Shown here piece by piece: positions 9,655-18,459 of a DNA stretch of 50,242 bases. Made by a program: the position numbers and the translations under genes. Location: NCBI GenBank assembly GCA_041558415.1, contig JBFFEY010000016.1, forward strand, positions 1 through 50,242. Reading direction: 5' to 3'. The stretch's first letter is position 1, and each line of letters starts with the position of its first letter. The notes under the pieces were generated by a model. The model ran no database searches, was not told where the DNA came from, and was given only the letters and a program-made list of their open reading frames with translations. This stretch comes from SG8-39 sp041558415. Lineage in GTDB: Bacteria > Pseudomonadota > Gammaproteobacteria > Burkholderiales > SG8-39.

Positions 9655-10530
9655 CTAGTCGTTGCTGACCAGTGCGCGCAACCTGGTCATGCTTTGCTTC
9701 ACGGTCTGGCCAGAGGTGTCGAGGGTGACGTCGGCGCGGGCGTAGAGCCCGTCGCGGTCGGCCAGCAGGCGGCGGATTTCTTCGAGCGCTTCGGCGCGCC
9801 CGCGGAACGGGCGCATGTCGCCCTGCGCCATGACGCGCGACATGTGTTCGTCAGGAGAGGTCTTCAGCCACACGCAGAAGCAACGCTCCCGTAGCAGCCG
9901 ATAGGTCTCCGGCTCGGAGACAATGCTGCCGCCGGTGGCGATGACCGCGCGGTCATGGTGACGCAGCACGCGCTCGAGCGCGCGCCGCTCAAAGCGGCGG
10001 AAGGCGTCCTGGCCGTAGATCGAAAACACGTCGCCGAGATCGGTGCCGGCTTCGCGCTCGACTTCGCGGTCGAGCTCGACAAAGCTCGCGTCAAGCGCCT
10101 GTGCGAGCTTCGCGCCCAGGGTTGATTTACCGGCGCCGCGCAATCCGAGCAGGGCGATGCGCTGGCGCCGCGAGGGGCCGAAGCGCGCCTGCAGCAGGCG
10201 ATAGGCCGACTCGATGCGATCCTCCGACAGCGTGCCGATGAACTGCGTCAGCGCGCCGAGCGCCACGCTCGGGTCGCCGTTCTCGCGCACCAGCTGCTCC
10301 ACCGGCACGTTCATGGCGTGCGCGACCTTGCGCAGCAGCAGCACCGAGACATTGCCGTGTCCCGCCTCGAGCTGCGCCAGGTAGCGCTCGGAGACGCCGG
10401 AGGCGAGCGCAAGCGCCTTGCGCGCAAGCCCGTGTTCCTGACGCCAGCTGCGAACGCGCGTACCGAGGCGCGCGAGGTACGCGGCCTCGGCGGCTTCGTC
10501 GCGGGGGATGCTGGGGAGGCTGCTGCCCAT
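9655..10530 (-). CDS. boxR: BoxR-type regulator: XRE helix-turn-helix fused to a shikimate-kinase-like domain
   Basis: Transcriptional regulator of 291 residues. Residues about 22-80 form an XRE helix-turn-helix (LARKALALASGVSERYLAQL), and residues from about 124 onward form a shikimate-kinase-like domain with Walker A GLRGAGKST (129-137) and LDRE at 153-156. This fusion is the BzdR/BoxR architecture, in which the kinase-like domain binds benzoyl-CoA as inducer. The ATG at 10528-10530 was chosen; a longer frame could start with TTG at 10569, which would place the start inside the repeated TGCAATATA boxes and is unlikely. It heads the minus-strand box block and faces the flavodoxin/bclA operon, so it probably controls both directions. 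Confidence 0.93.
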   Translation of the reverse strand: MGSSLPSIPRDEAAEAAYLARLGTRVRSWRQEHGLARKALALASGVSERYLAQLEAGHGNVSVLLLRKVAHAMNVPVEQLVRENGDPSVALGALTQFIGTLSEDRIESAYRLLQARFGPSRRQRIALLGLRGAGKSTLGAKLAQALDASFVELDREVEREAGTDLGDVFSIYGQDAFRRFERRALERVLRHHDRAVIATGGSIVSEPETYRLLRERCFCVWLKTSPDEHMSRVMAQGDMRPFRGRAEALEEIRRLLADRDGLYARADVTLDTSGQTVKQSMTRLRALVSND

Positions 10531-10564
10531 GCGCAGGCGCGGTCCGACGTGGATGAGAAATTGA

Positions 10565-10604
10565 TGCAATATAGTGCTTGACGCGAATTTTAGTGTGCAA
10601 TATA
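10565..10604. promoter_or_regulatory. TGCAATATA direct repeats, candidate BoxR operators
   Basis: TGCAATATA occurs at 10565-10573 and 10596-10604, 31 bases apart (about three helical turns), in the boxR-flavodoxin intergenic region; a further TGCA lies at 10632-10635. TGCA-containing operators are known for the related BzdR. The second copy overlaps the predicted -10 box, as expected for repression. Confidence 0.6.
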
Positions 10605-10606
10605 TT
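10578..10606 (+). promoter_or_regulatory. sigma70-type promoter for the flavodoxin-bclA operon
   Basis: TTGACG (10578-10583), a 17-base spacer and TATATT (10601-10606) form a near-consensus promoter reading right, with the flavodoxin ATG 29 bases after the -10 box. It is the most AT-rich stretch in this part of the window. Confidence 0.7.
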
Positions 10607-10634
10607 TGCTGTCAACCAAAAGCGGGATGACTGC

Positions 10635-11111
10635 ATGACGATCAAGATCAACGTGCTGGTCGGCACCATGACCGGCACCGCGCAGCTGGTGGCGCAGGAG
10701 CTCGAGCTGACCTGGGACGACGGCGAGACGCAGGTCGAGACGCTGCTCATGGATTCGCTCGACGCCAGCGTGTTCGCGCGTGAAGGCGTCTTCCTCATCT
10801 GTACGTCGACCTACGGTCAGGGCGACGTGCCGGACAACGCCAAGAGGCTCTACGAGGACCTGCGCGCCAAGCGCCCGGACCTGTCGCAGCTGCGCTATGG
10901 CGTGTTCGGCTTGGGCGATCGGACCTACGCGGAAACCTTTAATTTCGGCGGCAAGCGCTTCGATGATCTGCTCGCCGAACTCGGTGCGCAGCGCATCGGC
11001 GAGCGCGTGCAGCACGATGCCTCTTCGGGCGTGCTGCCGGAAGAGACCGCGGCGGAGTGGGGCGCCGAGTGGCTGGAGCAGGCGCGCGCGGCGACAACGC
11101 AGACGGCATAA
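10635..11111 (+). CDS. flavodoxin domain protein at the head of the benzoate-CoA ligase operon
   Basis: Small cytosolic FMN protein of 158 residues, the length of a single-domain MioC-like flavodoxin. The phosphate-binding loop is GTMTGTA (10-16), the aromatic FMN-stacking segment is TSTYGQGDVPDNA, and FGLGDRTYAETFN follows. The ATG at 10635 was preferred over an upstream in-frame start because it begins the first beta strand. It lies 27 bases upstream of bclA behind the BoxR-type promoter. BoxB needs two electrons per turnover and no BoxA reductase is seen in the window, so this could be an electron carrier for BoxB; a generic redox role is equally possible. Confidence 0.88.
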   Translation: MTIKINVLVGTMTGTAQLVAQELELTWDDGETQVETLLMDSLDASVFAREGVFLICTSTYGQGDVPDNAKRLYEDLRAKRPDLSQLRYGVFGLGDRTYAETFNFGGKRFDDLLAELGAQRIGERVQHDASSGVLPEETAAEWGAEWLEQARAATTQTA

Positions 11112-11138
11112 TTCCCTTCTGCTTCAAAGGAGGCTGCC

Positions 11139-12728
<1,590 letters not shown>

Positions 12729-12742
12729 AGGACAATTCAGAG

Positions 12743-13138
12743 ATGGCACAAGCACAGGATGCACGCAGCGCGGATCTGGGCATGGATCCCGCGGCGCTCT
12801 ACCTCGAGGAAGTCTTCACCGATCGGCGCGTCGGCACGATTCGACGTCTGACGCCGGTCAATGCGCAGGGCGAGCCCGACCGCGTGAAGCCCGTGACCTA
12901 CACGGGCGAGACGCAGGTCGTGACACCGATGGGCGCGCTGCCGATCGCGTTCGAGATCGACGCCGCGTCGCTCGAAGAGGCGGCGAAGAAGTTCGGCGAC
13001 CTCGCCAAGGAGGCGATCGAGCGCACCGTGAAGGAACTGCAGGAAATGCGGCGCCAGGCGGCATCGTCGCTGGTGATTCCGCAGGGCGGCCTGCCGCCGG
13101 GCGGCATGCCCGGCGGCGGCAAGATTCAGATGCCCTGA
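12743..13138 (+). CDS. small protein of unknown function in the bclA operon
   Basis: A 131-residue cytosolic protein that I do not recognise. Residues about 14-75 are mixed strand-like sequence (ALYLEEVFTDRRVGTIRRL, VVTPMGALPIAFEID), residues 76-110 form a charged helix (LEEAAKKFGDLAKEAIERTV), and the tail is Gly/Pro/Met-rich (GGLPPGGMPGGGK). No signal peptide, membrane segment or cysteine pair is present. It follows bclA by 14 bases with an AAGGA site, so it should be co-expressed. Its last 13 bases overlap the convergent aldo/keto reductase. The periodic alpha-helix hints at a partner-binding or oligomerising protein; function is open. Confidence 0.8.
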   Translation: MAQAQDARSADLGMDPAALYLEEVFTDRRVGTIRRLTPVNAQGEPDRVKPVTYTGETQVVTPMGALPIAFEIDAASLEEAAKKFGDLAKEAIERTVKELQEMRRQAASSLVIPQGGLPPGGMPGGGKIQMP

Positions 13139-14004
13139 GCCGGCTTGGCCGGAGAGCCGAGCGCCGCGCGCTCCTCGGCCGATAAGCGCAGCGCGGCCGC
13201 GGCGACGTTTTCCTCCAGGTGGGCGAGCGAGCCGGTGCCGGGGATCGGCAGCATCACCGGCGAATGCGCGAGCAGCCAGGCGAGCGCGACCTGCGCGGCT
13301 GTGGCGCAGTGGCGCGTGGCCATGCGCTTGACGTTCGTCGACTGCAGTACCGTCCCCGCGCCAAGCGGGTACCAGGGAATGAAGGCGATGCCGCGCTGCG
13401 CGCAGGCGGCGAGCACGTCCTCGCTCGCGCGGTCGCCGAGGTTGTATTCGTTCTGCACCGAGACCACCTGGATGATGGCCTCGGCTTGCTCAAGCTGCGC
13501 CACGCTGACATTCGAGAGCCCGATGTGCCGGATTTTGCCGGTGCGCTGCGCGTCCGCGAGCGCGCCGATCGACTCGGCGAACGGCACGCGCGCATCGGGC
13601 GTGTGAAACTGGTACAGATCGATGCGATCTAGGCGCAGCCGCTTCAGGCTGCCGTCGATCGCGGCGCGCAAGTGCTCCGGACGGCCATCGGCGTGCCAGC
13701 TGCGGTGCGGCCGCGTGAAGCCACCCTTGGTACCGATCACCAGCCCGACGGGGTAGGGATGCAAGGCTTCCGCAATGATCTCCTCGGAGACCTGCGGCCC
13801 GTAGCTGTCGGCCGTATCGAGAAAGTTGACCCCGAGCTCGAGCGCGCGGCGCAGCAGCGCTTTTGCCGCACCGCGGTCGGCGGGCGGACCCCAGACACCG
13901 GCCCCGGTGACGCGCATCGCGCCGAAGCCCATGCGCGCGACCTCGAGCTCGCCGAGGCGAACGCGGCCCGCTGCGTGCGCCGGCTTGGCGGGCGTATCGC
14001 GCAT
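13126..14004 (-). CDS. aldo/keto reductase
   Basis: NAD(P)H-dependent oxidoreductase of 292 residues with the (beta/alpha)8 aldo/keto reductase fold. The catalytic tetrad is visible as Asp63 and Tyr68 (NFLDTADSYGP), Lys93 (IGTKGGF) and His134 (LYQFHTPD); the C-terminal PIPGTGSLAHLEENV segment is the phosphate-binding region for the cofactor. It starts two bases after the dehydrogenase upstream on the same strand, so the two form a pair. The box pathway produces a semialdehyde-CoA, but nothing here shows that this protein acts on it. Confidence 0.9.
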   Translation of the reverse strand: MRDTPAKPAHAAGRVRLGELEVARMGFGAMRVTGAGVWGPPADRGAAKALLRRALELGVNFLDTADSYGPQVSEEIIAEALHPYPVGLVIGTKGGFTRPHRSWHADGRPEHLRAAIDGSLKRLRLDRIDLYQFHTPDARVPFAESIGALADAQRTGKIRHIGLSNVSVAQLEQAEAIIQVVSVQNEYNLGDRASEDVLAACAQRGIAFIPWYPLGAGTVLQSTNVKRMATRHCATAAQVALAWLLAHSPVMLPIPGTGSLAHLEENVAAAALRLSAEERAALGSPAKPAQGI

Positions 14005-14006
14005 GA

Positions 14007-15014
14007 TCAGTGCCGGATGCAGACCTTGCCGAAGTGCGCGCCGCTTTTCAGGTAGGCAAGGGCGTCCTTGAGCGCCTCAAACTCGAACACCCGATCGACC
14101 ACCGGCACAATCCGGTGCTGCGCGAGCGCCCGCATCATGGCTTCGAAGCCGTTGCGATGGCCGACGCCAATGCCGAGCATGCGCGCCTGCTTCATCACCA
14201 TGCGCCCGACTTCCAAACTCGTTTTCGCGCCGGAGAGCACTCCGATAATGGTAATCATGCCGCCGGTGCGCACGCAGAGCAGCGACTGTGGCAGGGTCGT
14301 TTCGCCGCCGAGCTCGAGGACGTGGTCGTAGCCCTGTCCCTCGGTGATGTCGCGGGTAGCCTTCGCCCAATCCGGTGTCCTGCGGTAGTTGATTGCCGCA
14401 TCCGCGCCGAGCGCACGCGCCCGCGCGATCTTCTCGTCGCTCGACGAAATGACGGTGACCTGCGCCCCCATCCGCTTTGCGAACTGCAGCGCGAACAGGG
14501 CGACACCGCCCGTGCCCTGCACCAGCACCCGCGCGCCGGGCATGAGCTGCGCGTCGCTGGCGAGCGCGCTCCATGCGGTGAGCGCGGCGCAGGGCAGCGT
14601 CGCGGCCTGCTCGTCGCTCAGGTAGGCGGGGACCTTGACCAAGCCTTCCGCGGGCACGCACATCAGCTCGGCCATCGTGCCGTCGATCGGCCCGCCGAGG
14701 TTGAGGTACGACGGATCGGGCGGCCCGTCGATCCAGCCCTGGCGGAAGCAGGGACAGACGCGGTCGCCGACGCGCACGCGCGCCACGCCCGCACCGGTCT
14801 CAATCACCTCGCCCACGCCATCTGAGAGCGGGATCAACGGCAGCGTCCCGGTGTGCGCGCCGTAGCCGCGCAGCGGTACCAGCAGATCGCGGTAGTTCAG
14901 CGACGCCGCCTTCATGCGCAGCAGCACTTCGCCAGGTCCCGGCTTCGGCTCGGGTCGTGTCGCGAGCCGCAGATTGTCCATGCTCCAGTCGTCCTGGATT
15001 TGAAAGACTTTCAT
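14007..15014 (-). CDS. quinone-oxidoreductase-like medium-chain dehydrogenase
   Basis: MDR-superfamily NAD(P)-dependent oxidoreductase of 335 residues. The N-terminal GroES-like domain holds LNYRDLLVPLRGYG and SDGVGEVIETG; the Rossmann domain has GTGGVALFALQFAK near 165-180. The catalytic-zinc cysteine of true alcohol dehydrogenases is replaced by Tyr-Arg in NYRD, so this is probably a zinc-free NADPH:quinone or enone reductase. The start MKVFQIQDDW at 15012-15014 was chosen; the open frame continues far upstream, antisense to the next gene, but with no homologous sequence. Paired with the aldo/keto reductase downstream. Confidence 0.9.
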   Translation of the reverse strand: MKVFQIQDDWSMDNLRLATRPEPKPGPGEVLLRMKAASLNYRDLLVPLRGYGAHTGTLPLIPLSDGVGEVIETGAGVARVRVGDRVCPCFRQGWIDGPPDPSYLNLGGPIDGTMAELMCVPAEGLVKVPAYLSDEQAATLPCAALTAWSALASDAQLMPGARVLVQGTGGVALFALQFAKRMGAQVTVISSSDEKIARARALGADAAINYRRTPDWAKATRDITEGQGYDHVLELGGETTLPQSLLCVRTGGMITIIGVLSGAKTSLEVGRMVMKQARMLGIGVGHRNGFEAMMRALAQHRIVPVVDRVFEFEALKDALAYLKSGAHFGKVCIRH

Positions 15015-15119
15015 GAGGGAAAATCGCAGCGTGTCGGAGGCCGGCATTGTCGCACGCGCGCCGTGCGCGGCGGGCGTGCGGCGTGCGAGAATGTGCGCTG
15101 TACGCTCGAGAGCCAATCG

Positions 15120-16091
15120 ATGGAATCGCAGAACTGGGCATTCCCCGACGAGCTTCAGCCGCGGCCCGAGGATTTCGCGTTCGACCTCGATCGCGCACTG
15201 AACGCAATGGTGCTGGTGCGCACCGAGATTCCGGAGCAGGCCTTCACCGCGGAAATTCTTGGCACCGAGCGCCTCGGCAACGGCGTCGTCATCCGTGACG
15301 ACGGACTGGTGCTCACGATCGGCTACCTGATCACCGAGGCCTCGAGCATCTGGCTGACGACGCAGAGCGGTGCCGCGGTGGCGGCGACGCCGCTTGCCTA
15401 CGACCAGGCCACCGGATTTGGGCTGGTGCAGCCGCTGGGCCGGCTGGACGCCACGCCGCTCGAGCGCGGCGCGAGCCGCCATTGCGCGGTGGGCGACAAG
15501 GTACTGGTCGCCGGGCATGGCGGGCGCGCGCATGCGCTCAAGGCCAAGCTGGTGGCCAAGCGCGAGTTCGCGGGGTATTGGGAGTATCTGCTCGACGAGG
15601 CGCTGTTCACCGCCCCGGCGCATCCGCAATGGGGCGGCTCGGCGCTGATCGGTGACGATGGGCGGCTGCTCGGCATCGGTTCGCTGCTGGTGCAGGAAAA
15701 GATCACCGACGAAGCCGAGCAGGGCAACATGATTGTGCCGATCGATTTGCTCGAGCCGATCCTCGAAGATCTGCTGGCGACCGGCCGATCGGGCCGGCCG
15801 CCGCGTCCCTGGCTCGGCGTCTACACCACGGAGCTCAGCGGACACGTGGTGATCGCTGGCGTGGCGGACCGCGGGCCGGCCGATCGGGCCGGTCTGCAGA
15901 CCGGTGACATCGTGCTGGAAGTAGAGGGTGCGCGCGTCTCCGGGCTGGCCGACCTGTTCCGCAAGATCTGGCGGCTGGGCGTCGCGGGTGTCGAGGTGCC
16001 GTTGACGGTGGTGCGTGACGGCAAGGGCATGCGGGTCGCGGTACGCTCGATCGACCGCAACGACCTGCTGTGGAAGCCGTATCTGCACTGA
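15120..16091 (+). CDS. HtrA-like trypsin-fold plus PDZ protein lacking the catalytic triad
   Basis: A 323-residue protein with a trypsin-like domain (about 25-215) and one PDZ domain (about 228-312; PADRAGLQTGDIVLEVEG). The layout is that of DegP/HtrA, but all three catalytic positions are altered: the THN-type His site reads TIGYLI (Tyr69), the Asp site reads YDQATGFG (Gly99) and the GNSGG Ser site reads PQWGGSA (Gly172). There is no signal peptide, so it would be cytosolic. It should bind peptide ends or partner proteins rather than cleave. It is divergent from the dehydrogenase and followed by the thiolase, which overlaps its end only in an alternative start. Confidence 0.83.
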   Translation: MESQNWAFPDELQPRPEDFAFDLDRALNAMVLVRTEIPEQAFTAEILGTERLGNGVVIRDDGLVLTIGYLITEASSIWLTTQSGAAVAATPLAYDQATGFGLVQPLGRLDATPLERGASRHCAVGDKVLVAGHGGRAHALKAKLVAKREFAGYWEYLLDEALFTAPAHPQWGGSALIGDDGRLLGIGSLLVQEKITDEAEQGNMIVPIDLLEPILEDLLATGRSGRPPRPWLGVYTTELSGHVVIAGVADRGPADRAGLQTGDIVLEVEGARVSGLADLFRKIWRLGVAGVEVPLTVVRDGKGMRVAVRSIDRNDLLWKPYLH

Positions 16092-16117
16092 GTGCGAGCG
16101 AATCGCGGGAGATCGGC

Positions 16118-17374
16118 GTGAGCGAGGTCTATGTCATCGGAACGGCGTGCACACCGTTCGGCAAGTTTCCCGATAAATCCTTCAAGGACCTGACGCGCGA
16201 GGCCTATGCCCAGGTACTGACCGACGCCGGTCTGAGCGACGGCGGGGCGATCGAGCAGGCCTGGTTCGGCAACTGTGGCATGGGGACTTTCGGGCAGGCC
16301 TGCATACGCGGCCAGGTCTGCTTCACGCCGCTGGTGCGCGAAGGCCTGTTTCCCGAGCGCGTGCCGATGATCAACGTGGAAGGCGGCTGCGCGACGGCGT
16401 CGATGGCGTTTCATGGCGCCTGGAAGGACGTGCTCTCCGGCCAGAGCGAGCTGTCGCTGGCGCTTGGCGTCGAGAAGACGTTCATTGCCGACGATCCGGC
16501 GCGTGTGCAGGAGATCTTCGATGCCGGCATCGATCAGTTCGACCGCCAGGAATGGATCGACTACTACGCGCGCGCCGGCGAGCGCGCGGGCAAGCCGTTT
16601 GCGCCCAAAGCGGGCGGCGGCACGGTGTTCATGGACACCTATGCCACGCAGGCCGCATATCACATGAAGAAGTACGGCACCACGCAGCGCCAGATCGCGG
16701 CGGGCGCCTCGAAGAACCATGCGATGGGCGCGAAGAATCCGCTTGCGCAGTACCGCTTCGAGGTGAGCATCGAGGACGCGCTCGCCGACCGGGTGATCAG
16801 CTTCCCGCTGACGCGCGCAATGTGTGCGCCGATCGGCGACGGCGCAGCGGCGGCGCTGCTGTGTTCGCGGCGCTTTTTCGACGGCCTGCCGCGGGCGGTG
16901 CGCGAGCGCGCGGTCAAGGTGCGCGCCAGCGTGCTGTCGGGCGGCAAGTACCGCGACCTCGACGAGCCGGGGCTGAGCCATGTCGCCGCGCAGAAGGCCT
17001 ACCGCGCGGCCGGGCTGACGCCGGCGGCCATCGATGTCGCCGAGGTACACGATGCCACGTCGTTTTGCGAGATCTACCAGTCCGAGATGCTTGGCTTTTG
17101 CGAGCTCGGCAAGGGCGGCGCCTTCATCGAATCGGGCGAGGCCGCGCTAGGCGGGCGGCTGCCGGTGAATCTGTCGGGCGGCCTCGTGTCCAAGGGCCAT
17201 CCGGTCGGCGCCACTGGGCTGTCGATGATTCACGAGCTCTGCGTGCAGCTGCGCGGCGAGGCCGGGCCACGGCAGGCGCAGGGCGCGCGCGTCGCGCTTG
17301 CCGAGAACGGCGGCGGCGTGATCGGCTTCGACGAAGCCGCCTGCTCGATCATCCTGCTCGAGGCCGCGGGCTGA
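16118..17374 (+). CDS. thiolase-family acyl-CoA acetyltransferase
   Basis: SCP2-type thiolase of 418 residues; such enzymes cleave 3-ketoacyl-CoA or perform Claisen condensation. The nucleophile is Cys91 in EGGCATASMAF, and the second catalytic segment is GHPVGATG with His361. The C-terminal GGGVIGFDEAACSIILL replaces the usual second catalytic Cys loop. A GTG start at 16118 with GGGAGAT upstream begins the protein at SEVYVIG; an ATG at 16070 would add 16 residues and overlap the previous gene. It could act on beta-ketoadipyl-CoA from the box route, but specificity cannot be read from sequence. Confidence 0.88.
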   Translation: MSEVYVIGTACTPFGKFPDKSFKDLTREAYAQVLTDAGLSDGGAIEQAWFGNCGMGTFGQACIRGQVCFTPLVREGLFPERVPMINVEGGCATASMAFHGAWKDVLSGQSELSLALGVEKTFIADDPARVQEIFDAGIDQFDRQEWIDYYARAGERAGKPFAPKAGGGTVFMDTYATQAAYHMKKYGTTQRQIAAGASKNHAMGAKNPLAQYRFEVSIEDALADRVISFPLTRAMCAPIGDGAAAALLCSRRFFDGLPRAVRERAVKVRASVLSGGKYRDLDEPGLSHVAAQKAYRAAGLTPAAIDVAEVHDATSFCEIYQSEMLGFCELGKGGAFIESGEAALGGRLPVNLSGGLVSKGHPVGATGLSMIHELCVQLRGEAGPRQAQGARVALAENGGGVIGFDEAACSIILLEAAG

Positions 17375-17375
17375 A

Positions 17376-17398
17376 CGCGCTGACCTCGCGTCAGCGCG
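17376..17398. terminator. hairpin between convergent genes, likely bidirectional terminator
   Basis: CGCGCTGAC (17376-17384) pairs with GTCAGCGCG (17390-17398) around a five-base loop, starting one base after the thiolase stop and covering the stop of the opposing ATP-grasp gene. No long U-tract is present on either side. Confidence 0.5.
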
Positions 17399-18425
17399 GC
17401 GCCAATCCGACGCGCAGTACGCGATCGAGCAGCGCCGGGTAATCGAGACCGTCGAGCCCCGCCGCTTCGGCAAGCTCGGCTTCGCGCGCGATGTCCGGAT
17501 TCGGGTTGGCCTCGAGGAAGTAGGGGCGATTGTCGGGGCCGAGGCGGAAGTCCATGCGCGCGTAGCCGCTCAGACCGAGCAGGCGGTAGGCGCGCTTGGT
17601 GACCTGCAACAGGGTGCGCGCGACTTCCGGTGCGAGGTCAGCGGCGGGTGCGAGCTTGACGTCGCGCCGCGCCTGGTAGGCGGGGTCCCATTTGACCCGC
17701 CGTGTGGCGATGCGCGGTGCGTCCGGCCGCAGCTTGCCGATGCTCAGCTCGAGTGGCGGCAGCACGCGCAGGCGATGATTGCCAATCACGCCGACGTACA
17801 GCTCGCGGCCGTCGATGTACTGCTCGAGGATCGCGTCGGTACCGATCTTCTCGTGCATAAAGGCCACGCGCTCGACGAGCTTTTCGTCGTTGTAGACGAC
17901 CGAGGCCTCGGCGATGCCGAGCGAGGCCTCCTCGTACAGGCTCTTTACGATGAGCGGGTAATCGAGCACCGCGGGCTTGCGCTTCAGCGTGCGGCCCTTG
18001 GGCACGACCTGAAAGCGTGGCACCGGGATGCGGTGATAGTGCAGGATCTTCTTCGACAACGCCTTGTCGCGCGCGATCATGAGCCCGCGTGGGTTGCAGC
18101 CGGTATAGGGTACCTGCACCAGCTCGAGGTAACTCACCACGTTCTGGTCGAGCAGCACCGAGCCGTGGAATTCCTCGAGCAGGTTGAACACGATGTGCGG
18201 CTTGAATTCGGTGATCGCACTGCGCAGCGGCGCGAGATCATCGACCAGGCCGAGCGGACGCGCTTCGTGGCCGAGCTTGCGCAGGCCCTGCAGCACGTCG
18301 TACTCGGTCTTTAGCTCGAGGAACTCCTGCTCGTTCAGAGCCTTGATGTCGTCGGGCGGGATGAGGTCGGTGTGCATCAGCGCGAGGATGCGGTGCTTGC
18401 GCAGGGTCTTTTTTTTCGGGGCCAT
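17391..18425 (-). CDS. D-alanine-D-alanine-ligase-like ATP-grasp enzyme
   Basis: ATP-grasp ligase of 344 residues. HILALMHTDLIPP starts the pre-ATP-grasp domain; YTGCNPRGLMIARDK, VKSLYEEASLGI and the terminal metal site YFLEANPNPDI are typical of the D-Ala-D-Ala ligase branch. The protein is not next to mur or fts genes, so it is unlikely to be the cell-wall Ddl. It follows a zinc peptidase-like gene by 34 bases; the two genes run together on the minus strand, suggesting a ligase-hydrolase pair acting on an amide or peptide product. Confidence 0.82.
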   Translation of the reverse strand: MAPKKKTLRKHRILALMHTDLIPPDDIKALNEQEFLELKTEYDVLQGLRKLGHEARPLGLVDDLAPLRSAITEFKPHIVFNLLEEFHGSVLLDQNVVSYLELVQVPYTGCNPRGLMIARDKALSKKILHYHRIPVPRFQVVPKGRTLKRKPAVLDYPLIVKSLYEEASLGIAEASVVYNDEKLVERVAFMHEKIGTDAILEQYIDGRELYVGVIGNHRLRVLPPLELSIGKLRPDAPRIATRRVKWDPAYQARRDVKLAPAADLAPEVARTLLQVTKRAYRLLGLSGYARMDFRLGPDNRPYFLEANPNPDIAREAELAEAAGLDGLDYPALLDRVLRVGLAPR

Positions 18426-18459
18426 ACAAGGCGTCAGCGGGCGGTTGGCTACGGCGGCG

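Noticed and set aside
10531..10569. Longer BoxR starting at a TTG codon
   Set aside because: It would place the start inside the TGCAATATA box and add residues not typical of BoxR; the ATG at 10530 fits the family better.
14007..16088. A 693-residue minus-strand open frame
   Set aside because: Only the last 335 residues are a dehydrogenase; the rest is antisense to the well-supported HtrA-like gene and has no family features.
17391..18425. ATP-grasp gene as the housekeeping Ddl
   Set aside because: It is far from mur/fts genes and is linked to a zincin gene, so cell-wall Ddl is unlikely.
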